This document shows, in pieces, positions 50,778 to 61,155 of a DNA stretch of 64,000 nucleotides. This stretch comes from Thermomicrobiales bacterium. GTDB lineage: Bacteria > Chloroflexota > Chloroflexia > Thermomicrobiales > UBA6265. A model generated the notes under the pieces. It searched no databases. It had not been told where the DNA came from and worked only from the letters and a program-made list of their open reading frames with translations. Where the stretch lies: positions 62,001-126,000 of the forward strand of contig JAUJOZ010000008.1 of assembly GCA_030447415.1 (NCBI GenBank). The letters run 5' to 3'. Within the stretch, counting starts at the first letter, position 1. Every line of letters starts with the position of its first letter. The translations under genes were made by a program, and so were the position numbers.

Positions 50778-52910
50778 GTGGTAGCCGTCGACCATCCAGG
50801 CCCCGCCGGCCGTCCTATCACCGCCGAAGATCTCTTTGCGTTTCGTCTCGTCAGCGACCCGCAAGTATCACCAGATGGCGCCCACGTTGCGTACGTCGTG
50901 ACCCGCCTCGACAAGGAGGCAGACGATTACCGCGCCGCCATCTGGCTGGTGCCAACGGACGGTGGCGAGCCGGTTCAGCTGACGTCGGGCGCCGCGCGGG
51001 ACACGAACCCGCGCTGGTCCCCCGATGGCAGACAGCTCGTCTTCGTCTCAAATCGTCCGGGTGATCCGCCGCCGACGCCGGATGACGATGGTGATGACGC
51101 CCATGCCGGGGACGAGGGAAGCGGCACGCAGACGAAAGTGAAGGAGCGCGCTAAAGCTGCGGAAGCCAAGCCGAAGATGCAGCTCTGGTTGATCCGCGTC
51201 ACAGGCGGCGAGGCGCGCCAACTCACGCGCCAGAAACATGGCGCGAGCTCCCCGGTCTGGTCTCCGGACGGTCGCGCCATCGCCTTCCTGTCACCGACGG
51301 ACCCCGACGACGATCCGGACCGTCGCTGGACCCACCAGCCGCCTAAGCCCATCGCGGATGAGCGGATCATCACCCGCATTGCCTACCGATCCGACGGTCG
51401 CGGCTTCATCGACGAGCGCTACAATCACGTTTGGACGATCCCCGCCGCTCCTGACGCTCCGGCCGGGCCCCGGCAACTTACCGGGGGCGACGCGGACGAC
51501 GCCGAGCCCGCCTGGTCGCCGGATGGCGCCCGCATCGCGTTCGTGAGCAACCGCACCCCGGACCGGGAGACGAACAACGTCTCCGCGCTCTATGTCGTGC
51601 CTGCCGCTGGCGGGGACGTCCGCTGCCTGACCGAAGGCGAGGTCGCGTTCTCCGCGCCCACCTGGTCGCCGGACGGGAGCCAGATCGCCCTCCTCGGCCA
51701 CACCGACCCCCGGGCCGGCGGGGCGAAGAACGCGAACCTCTGGACCGTTCCCGCCGCCGGCGGTGAGCCGACCAACCACACGGTCGCCTGGGACCGTTCG
51801 TTCGGTGATTTCGGGATGAGCGACGTCTACGTTGCATCCGAGCACCGGCCGATTTGGTCGGCCGACGGACGGTCGGTCTTCGCCCTCGCCTCCGACTCGG
51901 GTAGCACCCACGTCTACCGGGTGGACCTCGATGGTGGGGAGGTCACCACGGTCTCCGGCGGTCCCCGCCGGCTGGCGGCCTTCGCTCTCGCCGCCGACGG
52001 TCGCCTGGTGTACGCCGCCGGCGATGCGAGTCATCCCTTTGAACTGTTCGCCGCCGCCAGCGATGGCGAAGGCGAGCGTCGGCTCACGGACCACAACCGC
52101 GCGCTTCTCGACGAGGTCGCGCTGAGTCCCGCTGAGGAGATCCGCTTCGCCAGCCAGGCCGGGGACGTTGAGCTTCAGGGCTGGGTCCTCAAGCCGCCAG
52201 GCTTCCGCGAAGGGGCCGGGGTCAAGCACCCGCTGATCCTCCAGATCCATGGCGGCCCGCACGCGATGTACGGCCAAGCCCTGTTCCATGAGATGCAGTT
52301 GATGGCCGCCCGCGGCTACGTCGTTCTGTATACGAACCCGCGCGGGTCGGCCGGCTACGGCGAAGCCTTCACCGGCTCGACCCGAGGCCGTTGGGGCGAG
52401 ACCGACACGCCGGACGTTCTCGGCGCCGTCGACGCCATCCTGGCCCAGGGCTACGTCGACGAAGCACGCATTGGCGTCACCGGTGGATCCTACGGCGGTT
52501 ACCTGACTAACTGGCTCGTCGGCCACACGGATCGCTTCCACGCCGCCGTCACGCAACGCTGCGTCTCGAACTTCTACTCCATGTACGGCACGAGCGACAT
52601 CGGCTTTACCTTTGGTGAGTACGAGTTCGGCGGCACGCCGTGGGACGATGCTGACCACCTGCTTAAGTACTCGCCGATCTCCTACGTCGAACGGATCACG
52701 ACGCCGCTGCTGATCATCCACAACGAGCGGGACCTACGCTGCCCGATTGAGCAGGCCGAGCAGCTCTTCGTCTTTCTCAAGAAGCTCGGGCGCGAGGTCG
52801 CCTTTGTCCGCATCCCCGACGAGGACCACAACCTCTCGCGCACAGGTACCCCAAGCCGCCGCCTTGCCAGATTGCACCACCTGATCGGCTGGTTCGACAC
52901 GCATATATGA
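50778..52910 (+). CDS. S9 family peptidase (acylaminoacyl-peptidase/prolyl oligopeptidase family)
   Basis: WD40/TolB-like SPDG repeats (WSPDGRQLVFVSNR, WSPDGRAIAFLS); catalytic GGSYGGYLTNWLVGHTDRF; IHNERDLRCPIEQAEQLFVFLKKLG; DEDHNLSRTGTPSRR. Confidence 0.95.
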   Translation: MVAVDHPGPAGRPITAEDLFAFRLVSDPQVSPDGAHVAYVVTRLDKEADDYRAAIWLVPTDGGEPVQLTSGAARDTNPRWSPDGRQLVFVSNRPGDPPPTPDDDGDDAHAGDEGSGTQTKVKERAKAAEAKPKMQLWLIRVTGGEARQLTRQKHGASSPVWSPDGRAIAFLSPTDPDDDPDRRWTHQPPKPIADERIITRIAYRSDGRGFIDERYNHVWTIPAAPDAPAGPRQLTGGDADDAEPAWSPDGARIAFVSNRTPDRETNNVSALYVVPAAGGDVRCLTEGEVAFSAPTWSPDGSQIALLGHTDPRAGGAKNANLWTVPAAGGEPTNHTVAWDRSFGDFGMSDVYVASEHRPIWSADGRSVFALASDSGSTHVYRVDLDGGEVTTVSGGPRRLAAFALAADGRLVYAAGDASHPFELFAAASDGEGERRLTDHNRALLDEVALSPAEEIRFASQAGDVELQGWVLKPPGFREGAGVKHPLILQIHGGPHAMYGQALFHEMQLMAARGYVVLYTNPRGSAGYGEAFTGSTRGRWGETDTPDVLGAVDAILAQGYVDEARIGVTGGSYGGYLTNWLVGHTDRFHAAVTQRCVSNFYSMYGTSDIGFTFGEYEFGGTPWDDADHLLKYSPISYVERITTPLLIIHNERDLRCPIEQAEQLFVFLKKLGREVAFVRIPDEDHNLSRTGTPSRRLARLHHLIGWFDTHI

Positions 52911-53026
52911 GTGGCTGGCGGCAGTGGGACGTAGGATTCCATTCGCGCCCCACCGAGAGCACGCCCCGTTGACGTCGCCCTATTGTCCTGTCTTCCGACG
53001 AACGTGCACCGCCTAGCGAGGCGCCG

Positions 53027-55094
53027 ATGCCTACCTCGACCTCGATTCAGGAACTGACCACACGACTCGGTCACGAGCTACAGGGGGCGTACGGACCGGA
53101 CACCACAGCCCAGCCGGCAGGTACGCAGCCGTTGCGCGACGCCTTTACCGGTTACGCTCGGGATGCGGCGCGGGCGGGCGTGTCCCTGGAGGACGCCATG
53201 GCGGCCGGCGTCGACGCCCTGCAGGGGTTGTTCGAGCGGGTCGGCGGCCATGCGTCCGACCCGGCGACGATGCTCGCCGCCGGGATTGCCCTCGCCGCGA
53301 TCGCCCGCGCCTACCACAGCGACGGGTGCGAGGACGGAGCCGCCGCCCCAGAGCCGGCCCTGCCGTCTCAGGTGGCGCGGTTGTCCGCGCTCCACCGAAT
53401 CAACCAGGCGGCAACGGCGAACTTGAAGCTGTCGGAGATGCTCGAGACGACGGTGCGGGTGGTTGCCGAGGCGACCGGCAGCGATGCCTGTGCCGTCTTT
53501 CTCCACGACGCGCCCACCGGTTCGCTCGCCCTTCGTGCCGCCGTCGGTCTCAATCCCGCCTCCGTCGGCGCGGTCACGCTCCGGCCGGGCTACGGTATCA
53601 CCGGGCGGGCCGCTGCGGAGGGTCGGACGATTGCGGCGCCGGACGCCCACGCTCATCCCGCCTTCATGCCCCTCGCGTCTATCGGCGAGGACGTCTACGC
53701 ATCCCAGGTGTCGGTGCCGATGCTGCTGCGCGGTGGCGGTGATGACGTGAGGCCTGGTGTTGCCAACGACGGGGACCGTTTGGTGGGTGTTCTGAATATC
53801 TTGACCGTGGATCGCCGCGAGTTTGACGACGAGGAGATCACCTTTCTCCGCACCGTCGCTGGCGAGTTGGCGATCAGCATCGAGAACGCTCGCCTCTACA
53901 GCCGGACAGATGCCCGTTTGCGCCGCAAGGTGGCCGAGTTGGGCACCCTCCAGCGCGTCTCTCGATGCCCGTTTGCGCCGCAAGGTGGCCGAGTTGGGCA
54001 CCCTCCAGCGCGTCTCTCACACCATTGCCTCCACGCTGGACCTGCCCCGCGTGTTGCGCCTGATCGCCGAGCAGGCGGTTGAATTGATGGACGCCGAGGC
54101 AGCGGCCATCTTCCGTGTCCCTCATCGCTCGGGTGGCAGCAGCCGTGAGGTCGCACCAACCGTCGAGTACCGGGTCGGGCACGCGGGCAACTTCGTCGAC
54201 GAATCGGATCGTGACCACCTGATCTGGCAGGTGGTTCGATCTGGCGCGCCGCAGGCGATCGACAACGCGTACGCGGACGGGTCCAACCGCCTGTTTTGCC
54301 TCCCCCTCCGCTCGGCCCGCGAAACGCTGGGCGCCCTTTGCCTCCGACTCAGGGCAGGTACCGAGCTAACGGAGGACGAGTTAGGGCTGCTTCAGGCCTT
54401 CTCCGACGCTGCCACCCTCGCGATCGAAAACGCGCAGCTCTACCAGGACGCGCGCCACGGGCTCGAGACCGTCTCCGCGCTCCTTCAGGAGATGCACCAC
54501 CGCGTGCGGAATAATCTACAGACGGTGGCCGCGCTGCTGTCCATCCACCTCCGCCAGGAGGAGGACGCGCCCTGGGCCGTTCACCTGCGAGAGGCCGTCA
54601 GCCGCGTGCAGGCCATTGCCGCCGTGCATGACCTTCTCAGCGACGAGAGCCGCCTGGGAGGAACCACCGTCGACGTCATCGCCCGGCACGTCGCGGACGA
54701 GGCGCACGGCACGCTGATCCCGCCCGGCCTCCGGGTCGAGTTCGACATCGCACCGAGTGACATCGAGGTTCCCTCGCGTCAGGCGACGGTCCTCGCCCTG
54801 CTCATCAATGAGTTGGTGTCCAACGCGGTCAGCCACGGGTTTGAGGGCCGAGATCGCGGGCGGATCACGGTCCGCACGGAGCGCGTCAACGGACTTGCCA
54901 ACGTGGAGGTAGCGAACGACGGCGCCGGCGTCCCCGAAGGCTTCGATCCAGCAGAGAGCCAGGGACTCGGCATGCGCATCGTCCAGCGCCTTGTGACATC
55001 CGACCTGCGAGGTCGCTTCGACATTCGCTCTGGTGATACGGGCACGGTTGCGACCCTGACCTTCCCGGTCGGCGACGGGGAGGGCGGGGGCTAG
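53027..55094 (+). pseudogene. GAF-GAF-HisKA_2/HWE-type sensor histidine kinase split by a 55-bp tandem duplication
   Basis: ORF 53027-54082 carries GAF1; ORF 53823-55094 carries GAF2, EMHHRVRNNLQTVAALLSIHLRQ and HATPase (LALLINELVSNAVSHGFEG, VANDGAGVPEGF, GLGMRIVQRLV). Deleting one 55-bp unit fuses the frames. Confidence 0.88.
53909..54018 (+). repeat. Exact 55-bp tandem direct repeat (2 copies: 53909-53963, 53964-54018)
   Basis: GATGCCCGTTTGCGCCGCAAGGTGGCCGAGTTGGGCACCCTCCAGCGCGTCTCTC twice, back to back. Confidence 0.98.
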
Positions 55095-55212
55095 GAGAGT
55101 TCCCCTGGGCCTTGCCTCTCAACCAAGCGGACTGCCGGGTAAAGACTGACCACAGGCTCTAATTACAAGACCGGGGCGGATTTCGCCGCGTGGCATCTTG
55201 CGCTTCCTCCAA

Positions 55213-56607
55213 CTAACTCGGTTCCGGCGACAGTCGCCGCTCGCCCTCAGGCGTCCACCCCTGCCGGCGCGTCGCGCGTTCCCCACCGTAGGCCTCGTCC
55301 AGCACCTCGACGATATGGCGAACTTGCGCCGTGCCCCCATTGCGCCCCAGCGACGCACGTAGCTGCATGGCGCAGCCGGGGTTGGCGGTGACCACCGTGG
55401 TTGCCGGTGTTTCCATCACGTGGCGCGCCTTTCGATCGCCGAGTTGCTCGGCCATCTCGCGCCGGATCAGGTTGTAGATGCCGGCACTGCCGCAGCACAG
55501 CGCCGACTCGCGCATCTCGAACAGCTTCAGTCCCGGGATCGCCTTGAGCAGTGCGCGCGGCTGCGACGTGATCCGCTGCGCATGAGCGAGGTGGCAAGGC
55601 TCCTGGTAGGTCACCGTCGCGTTGACTTCATGGCTTGGTGGCCGTAGGCCAAGATCACCAAGGTACTCGGTCACGTCGCGCACCCGTGCGCTGAAGCGAG
55701 CGGCACGATCCGCATACGCTAGATCGTCTTTGAGCAGGAAGCCATACTCCTTGAGCGCGGCGCCGCACCCGGCGGCCGTGACGACTACCGGGTCGTGGCC
55801 CGACGGCTCGAAGGCGTCGACGTTCCGCCGCGCCAAGGTCCGCGCCTCCTCCATCATCCCAGCGTGGACGTGCAGCGCGCCGCAGCACCGCTGCCCGACC
55901 GGCACGTCCACCGCCGTCCCATTGTGACCCATCGCCCGGGCGGCGGCGCGGTTGGTGTCGGCGAAGACGGTTCCCATCACGCAGCCGTTGAAGAGCCGCG
56001 CCGTTCGCTCGGCGCGCTTCGGCAACCACCGCTCCCTGCCGGGTACCAGCGATCGTTTCGAGACGGGCGGCATCATCGCTTCGAGTTCCGCGGTGCCGGT
56101 CAGCTTGAGGAGGCCGCTGCGGCGAACCAGCGCCGCCAGCCCGCTTCGCTGGTAGAACCGAAGTCCAGCGACGAGCGTTCGGAGCCGTTTTGGCTCCCCG
56201 AACAGCCAACCCATCGCCACGCCGCGCAGTAGGCGTTCCCGGCCCGGGCGGGGTCGGTGCTGCTCAAGCTGCGCCCGCGATGCTTCCACGAGCGGCCCGT
56301 AGTGGACCCCCGAGGGGCAGACCGCCTCGCAGGCGCGGCAGTTGAGGCACTGATACATCTGCTCATCGAAGATCGGGTCGAGGAGCTCCAGGCGACCATC
56401 GGCAACCGCGCGCATCAACCAGAGCCGTCCCCGCGGGGATGACGCTTCCTGCCCCGTCAGGCGGTACGTGGGGCAGGAGGGGAGGCACATCCCGCAGTGG
56501 ACGCAGGTGCGCAACAGGTCGTCGTCAGGCACATCGCGTCCCGCGTAGCCGACGATCCGTCCCGTGTCGAGGTCGAGGTTGTAGTCTCGGTGTTCGACCA
56601 CCACCAT
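55213..56607 (-). CDS. glcF: Glycolate oxidase iron-sulfur subunit-like (CCG-domain, two 4Fe-4S motifs)
   Basis: LLRTCVHCGMCLPSCPTYRLTGQEASSPRGR; YQCLNCRACEAVCPSGVHYG; CVMGTVFADTNRAA; CCGALHVHAG. Confidence 0.92.
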   Translation of the reverse strand: MVVVEHRDYNLDLDTGRIVGYAGRDVPDDDLLRTCVHCGMCLPSCPTYRLTGQEASSPRGRLWLMRAVADGRLELLDPIFDEQMYQCLNCRACEAVCPSGVHYGPLVEASRAQLEQHRPRPGRERLLRGVAMGWLFGEPKRLRTLVAGLRFYQRSGLAALVRRSGLLKLTGTAELEAMMPPVSKRSLVPGRERWLPKRAERTARLFNGCVMGTVFADTNRAAARAMGHNGTAVDVPVGQRCCGALHVHAGMMEEARTLARRNVDAFEPSGHDPVVVTAAGCGAALKEYGFLLKDDLAYADRAARFSARVRDVTEYLGDLGLRPPSHEVNATVTYQEPCHLAHAQRITSQPRALLKAIPGLKLFEMRESALCCGSAGIYNLIRREMAEQLGDRKARHVMETPATTVVTANPGCAMQLRASLGRNGGTAQVRHIVEVLDEAYGGERATRRQGWTPEGERRLSPEPS

Positions 56608-56748
56608 TGGCTTGTTGCCTTTCTAACGTGCTCCGTGAACCCGTAGGCTGATGGGCCGCGGGAAGGAGTTGTGGTGACATCCCGTGCGCCCGAGCGTTCA
56701 CAGCTTTTTGATGACGCTGTTTGCGCCGCCGTTCCGCGCCTGCGACCC

Positions 56749-58002
56749 CTAGATTCCCCCGGCGAAACGACCCGGATTCAGGACGCTCCACGGGTCGAAT
56801 TGCTCCTTGAGCGCGCGCATCACGTCCAGCGCGTCAGGAGGTCGGCCCCAGATATCGAGCCCGTGTTTCCATTCGGTGGGGGACGCAAGGATCGTCACGT
56901 GGTCCGCCACCGCCAGCAACCGGTTCTGAAGACCCTGCAACGCGAAAGCCGAGCCGGTGCCTGGTGGGAAGGTCAGTCGGGCAATCACTGATCCGGTGCC
57001 GACAGACGCGGCAAGGTACGCGAGGCGGAGTCCCAACTCCGTGGTGATGCCGACGATCCCGCGAGCGAGGCCGCCCGTCGCGCGGGGACGGACGTCGCAG
57101 CGCAGGAGGATCGCACCGTCAGTCGATCGCGGGGTCTGGTGGTTGACATAGCTCTCCCACCACCGACTGCTCTCGGCTCCCTTCAGCGTGCCGTCGGGTT
57201 TGCCAAGAAGCGCGTGAAGTTCGGTTTCCAGCGCACGAACCGTAGTTTCACGTCCTTCCAATCGGACGGCCGCGAGCCACGTCTCGTCCAGCCACGCCAC
57301 TTCCAGTGCCGCCGGTTGGAGGCGGCTGGTCCGAACGCGTTGTGCCGCGTCAAGCGCCCGGTCGAGCGAAGGGAAGTGGGTGACGAGGGTGGCGTCGGCG
57401 CGCGGCAGCGGCAGCACCTTGAAGTTGGCGGAGACCACGACGCCAAGCGTGCCGAGCGAACCGAGGTAGAGACGTGGCAGGTCGAAGCCGGTGACGTTCT
57501 TGACCACCATGCCGCCGGCTTTGGTCACGCTGCCACTAGGATGCGCGACCGCGATGCCGATGAGGAGGTCTCGCAGAGTTCCGCTGCTGAGACGCTTCGG
57601 TCCCGCGAGACCCGTCGCGATCAAGCCGCCGATCGTCGCTCCATCGGCTCCGGGCGGATCGATGGGCAGCGTTTGTCCCTTTGCCGCGAGCACCGTCTGG
57701 ACGTCGGCCAGTCGCGCGCCGGCGCCAACGGACACCACGAGATCGGTCGGTTCGTACGCGAGGATGCCGTCCAGGCGAGTCGTCGACAGGCCGACATCCA
57801 GCCGCTGCGGCGGATTTCCCAGCGCTAGGGAGGTTCCGCCGCCCACAGGTGCCACGGCCAGCCCCTGACTCGCCGCGTCCGCCAGCGTCTCGGCGACGTC
57901 CCGTGCGGTTCCCGGCGATACCACCACGGTTGGCCGCCGGCCATCGATGGGCAAGATCGCGGCGGGACGGACGGTGGTCGTGGTGGCAACGTCAGAGCGC
58001 AT
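56749..58002 (-). CDS. glcE: Glycolate oxidase FAD-binding subunit-like
   Basis: VVSPGTARDVAETLADAASQGLAVAPVGGGTSLALGNPP...; TIGGLIATGLAGPKRLSSGTLRDLLIGIAVAHPSG; overlaps glcD end by 11 nt. Confidence 0.9.
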   Translation of the reverse strand: MRSDVATTTTVRPAAILPIDGRRPTVVVSPGTARDVAETLADAASQGLAVAPVGGGTSLALGNPPQRLDVGLSTTRLDGILAYEPTDLVVSVGAGARLADVQTVLAAKGQTLPIDPPGADGATIGGLIATGLAGPKRLSSGTLRDLLIGIAVAHPSGSVTKAGGMVVKNVTGFDLPRLYLGSLGTLGVVVSANFKVLPLPRADATLVTHFPSLDRALDAAQRVRTSRLQPAALEVAWLDETWLAAVRLEGRETTVRALETELHALLGKPDGTLKGAESSRWWESYVNHQTPRSTDGAILLRCDVRPRATGGLARGIVGITTELGLRLAYLAASVGTGSVIARLTFPPGTGSAFALQGLQNRLLAVADHVTILASPTEWKHGLDIWGRPPDALDVMRALKEQFDPWSVLNPGRFAGGI

Positions 58003-59452
58003 AGATGCCGTGCTTCTGCGCCATGGCCTGGGCCCGTAACGCCCGGACCTCGCCGCACATGTAGCCTTTGGGAAACATTTTCTCGGGGTTGAAGCAGCCG
58101 GCCGGATCAAAGCTGTTCTTGACGCCGGCCATCGCCGCGAGGTCGTCCGCCGTGTAGACGAGGGTCAGGTAGCCGCGTTTCTCGGTGCCGATGCCGTGCT
58201 CGCCGGAGAGGGCGCCGCCGACCTCGACGCAGTAGCGGATGATCTCCTTGCTCGCTTCCAGCACGCGCTCAACGTCCCCAGGTCGCCGCCGGTCGAAAAG
58301 CATCAGCGGGTGAAGGTTGCCGTCGCCGGCATGGAAAACGTTGGCGATCGGGAGTCCAAACTCCCGTGACACCTCGCCGACACGGCGCAACGTCGTCGGC
58401 AGCTTGGTCCGCGGCACGACGGTGTCATGCAGGTAATAGTTCGGCGCCAGCCGACCCATCGCCGCGAGCGCCATCTTGCGTCCCTTCCAGAGCAAATCGC
58501 GCTTGGCCTGCTCACTTGCGCTGCGGACTTCCGTCGCGCCTGCCCCACGGCAGAGCTCGGCGATCTCCTCGCCCGTGACCTCGACGTCCTCCGCCATGCC
58601 GTCGATCTCGATCAGGAGGACGGCGCCAGCGTCCAGTGGATAGCCGGCATGGTAGGCGGGCTCGACCGCCTGGATCGTCAGCGCGTCCATCATCTCGAGC
58701 GCCGCGGGGACGATGCCCGCGGCGATGATGCGCGACGTCGCGTGAGACGCGCTGTCGATGTCGCCAAACGCGGCGAGCAACACGAGCGTCGCCTCGGGAG
58801 CGTGCGTCAGTCGCACCAGCGCCTTGGTCACGATCCCGAGCATTCCCTCCGAGCCGACCATGGCCCCTGTCAGATCGTAGCCGGCAGCGCCGCCCGCGCG
58901 ATCACCCAGCCAAACCACCCGCCCATCGGGCAGTACCACTTCCAGCCCCAAGACATGGTTGGTCGTGACCCCGTACTTGAGGCAGTGGGGGCCGCCGGAG
59001 TTCTCGGCGACGTTGCCGCCGATGGTGCAGGCGCGCTGGCTTGACGGGTCCGGGGCAAAGAAGTAGCCATGCGGGAGCGTCGTCTCCGACAGCTCGAGGT
59101 TAATGACTCCCGGTTCGACGAGCGCGGTCCGGTCCTCATGATCGATGTCGAGGATCCGGTTCATCCTCGCCATCGATACGATGATGCCCCCACGCTGTGC
59201 GACCGCGCCACCCGAAAGCCCCGTTCCGGCGCCCCGCGCCACCACAGGCAGCCCAGCCTCCTTGGCGAGACGGACAACCGCGGCGATCTGGTCCATCGTC
59301 GTCGGCAGCACGACGGCTGCCGGCGCCGCGGTGTCCACCACGCCGTCGACGCTGCCGTCGTATTCGTAGACCAGGATATCGCCCGGCCGGTGAAGGACGC
59401 TCCCGCGGCCAACGATGCGTTCCAGGCGCTCGATCAGGCGTTCGCGGTTCAT
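57992..59452 (-). CDS. glcD: Glycolate oxidase FAD-linked subunit
   Basis: VVARGAGTGLSGGAVAQRGGIIVSMARMNRILDID; PSSQRACTIGGNVAENSGGPHCLKYGVTTNHVLGLEVVLPDG; ALSGEHGIGTEKRGYL. Confidence 0.94.
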   Translation of the reverse strand: MNRERLIERLERIVGRGSVLHRPGDILVYEYDGSVDGVVDTAAPAAVVLPTTMDQIAAVVRLAKEAGLPVVARGAGTGLSGGAVAQRGGIIVSMARMNRILDIDHEDRTALVEPGVINLELSETTLPHGYFFAPDPSSQRACTIGGNVAENSGGPHCLKYGVTTNHVLGLEVVLPDGRVVWLGDRAGGAAGYDLTGAMVGSEGMLGIVTKALVRLTHAPEATLVLLAAFGDIDSASHATSRIIAAGIVPAALEMMDALTIQAVEPAYHAGYPLDAGAVLLIEIDGMAEDVEVTGEEIAELCRGAGATEVRSASEQAKRDLLWKGRKMALAAMGRLAPNYYLHDTVVPRTKLPTTLRRVGEVSREFGLPIANVFHAGDGNLHPLMLFDRRRPGDVERVLEASKEIIRYCVEVGGALSGEHGIGTEKRGYLTLVYTADDLAAMAGVKNSFDPAGCFNPEKMFPKGYMCGEVRALRAQAMAQKHGIYAL

Positions 59453-59618
59453 CCCGGGCTCCAGGATCAGGTGGGGAAGCCGGCGCGTGGCACCGCGCGA
59501 TCCACTAAGTATCGCACGGGCAGTCCACGCCTCCGACCATGCGATACTAGACGAACGCCCCGCTCGCAGCCTAGCGACCGGACCTCCGGGCCGCCTGCAT
59601 GCGCGAGGAAGGATTGGG

Positions 59619-60131
59619 ATGGCGAGTGACGAGGGGCGGCCGACATACTGGATCGTCGTGGGGTCGTTGGACAACTTTCGGCGCAGCGCCGAACTCGGCT
59701 TTACCGTGCAGGGAGTGAAGTCGCGGCACCGCAAGAAGGCCGAGCGGATGGCCCCGGGCGACAAGATCGTGTACTACGTGACGGGTCTCAAGGCCTTCGC
59801 CGGAATCGCGACTGTCACCTCGCGATCGTTCGAGAGCCAGGAGCGGATTTGGGCCAGTAACGACCCCAAGAAGGCGGCCGAGGACTACCCGTTCCGCGTC
59901 CAGATGGCGCCTGACGTGATTCTGAGCGAGGAGAACTTCGTGCCGGCCGAAGGGGTGGCGAGGCGAATGCATTACGTCGCCAAGTGGCCGGCAGACAATT
60001 GGACCTTGGCCTTCCAGGGTAACGTCCACGTAATCGGGGATGCCGACTATCGTCTCGTCCGCGAGGCGATCGAAGCTCGGGTTCCCGCTGGTGCAGTTGG
60101 TGGTCAAACTCTTCGACAAGCTGGCGGATGA
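59619..60131 (+). CDS. EVE-domain protein
   Basis: TYWIVVGSLDNFRRSAELGFTVQGVKSRHRKKAERMAPGDKIVYYVTGLKAFAGIATVTSRSFESQERIW; GAGGAAGGA RBS. Confidence 0.8.
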   Translation: MASDEGRPTYWIVVGSLDNFRRSAELGFTVQGVKSRHRKKAERMAPGDKIVYYVTGLKAFAGIATVTSRSFESQERIWASNDPKKAAEDYPFRVQMAPDVILSEENFVPAEGVARRMHYVAKWPADNWTLAFQGNVHVIGDADYRLVREAIEARVPAGAVGGQTLRQAGG

Positions 60132-60477
60132 CGCGGTCGAGGCACCCGCCACCTACCGGGTCCACCTCTGCTTCGGCCCGAACTGCAGGCCGCGAGGCAG
60201 TCGTTCGTTGCTCCCGGTTCTCGAGGCGGCGGTCGCGCGCGCCGGTCTGTGCGACCGGGTCGATATCACCGCTGTCTCCTGTCGTGCCCGCTGCGACTAC
60301 GGCCCGTCGATGAACGTCTACCCCGGACCGGTCTTCTACAACCATCTCACCCCGGAGGCGATCGAGGAAATCGTGCGCGAGCACCTCGCAGGTGGTCGCC
60401 CGGTTGTCCGTTGGTTCTTCCGCCCGGAACCCAGCAAGCCAGCCGGCCGCAAGCGCGGATCAAGCGCCCGGTGGTAG
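60091..60477 (+). CDS. Thioredoxin-like [2Fe-2S] ferredoxin; start uncertain
   Basis: YRVHLCFGPNCRPRGSRSLLPVLEAAVARAGLCDRVDITAVSCRARCDYGPSMNVYPGPVFYNHLTPEAIEEIVREHL; C-x4-C and C-x3-C ligand pattern. Confidence 0.8.
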   Translation: MQLVVKLFDKLADDAVEAPATYRVHLCFGPNCRPRGSRSLLPVLEAAVARAGLCDRVDITAVSCRARCDYGPSMNVYPGPVFYNHLTPEAIEEIVREHLAGGRPVVRWFFRPEPSKPAGRKRGSSARW

Positions 60478-60742
60478 GCCGCGGCCGTCGAGCTACCGGA
60501 AACTCGGTGTCGGCGGATGAACATCTCAGACCGACTGATGACTCCTTGCCCGTGTCAGCCGTGACGACTGGGAGCGTACTCATCCGGAGATGCGGCAGTG
60601 ACTGATTCACCGCTCCCGGGAGCGGGCGCACGGGATGCTCCATTGCTGGGCCGCGGTGCGAAACGCGGACGGCGCGCTGCTCGGCGTCGTCGCGATCGCT
60701 AGCGCGTCAGCAGGTTCGTTCCGCGAAGCTCGACGCACAACA

Positions 60743-60774
60743 GAGGGGCCGACCGGTTCACCGGTCGGCCCCTC
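60743..60774 (-). terminator. Likely terminator/processing hairpin 3' of tmRNA
   Basis: Perfect 14-bp inverted repeat GAGGGGCCGACCGG-TTCA-CCGGTCGGCCCCTC immediately downstream of the tmRNA 3' end; no U-tract. Confidence 0.7.
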
Positions 60775-60780
60775 CGCGGT

Positions 60781-61140
60781 TGGTGGAGATGGGGGAGTCG
60801 AACCCCCGTCCAGAATCTTCGGCCGGGTATCTCCTACACGCTTAGTCGGCGTTTGCGTGCCGCCGCGGACCCCGCCGACCGGGTTCCGCGACGGTGAGCC
60901 GGACTGTCTTAGGCGGTCGCGCTCCGGCGAACTAGACCGCCGCACCCTTCCCTTGGTGACGCCCGTACCCGGTCCCGGAAGGGGAAGGTCCGGACGGACG
61001 CGCTACCTAGAGGTCAGTGACTTAGGCAGCGAGAAGCTGGGTGTTATCCGCAGCTATTGGTTTGCCCGTTTTTACGAGGAACCCGGGCGCCTCGGCGTGC
61101 AATCCTCGTCCCTACAACCCTGTCGAAACCAAACATCCCC
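60781..61140 (-). ncRNA. ssrA: Transfer-messenger RNA
   Basis: Minus strand starts GGGGATGTTTGGTTTCGACAGGG, ends GGGGGTTCGACTCCCCCATCTCCACCA; acceptor stem GGGGAUG/CAUCUCC with G3-U pair; tag ORF ends CTT CTC GCT GCC TAA. Confidence 0.96.
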
Positions 61141-61155
61141 ATGAACCGCACAAGA

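Noticed and set aside
51291-52721. 476-aa minus-strand ORF
   Set aside because: Antisense to the well-supported S9 peptidase.
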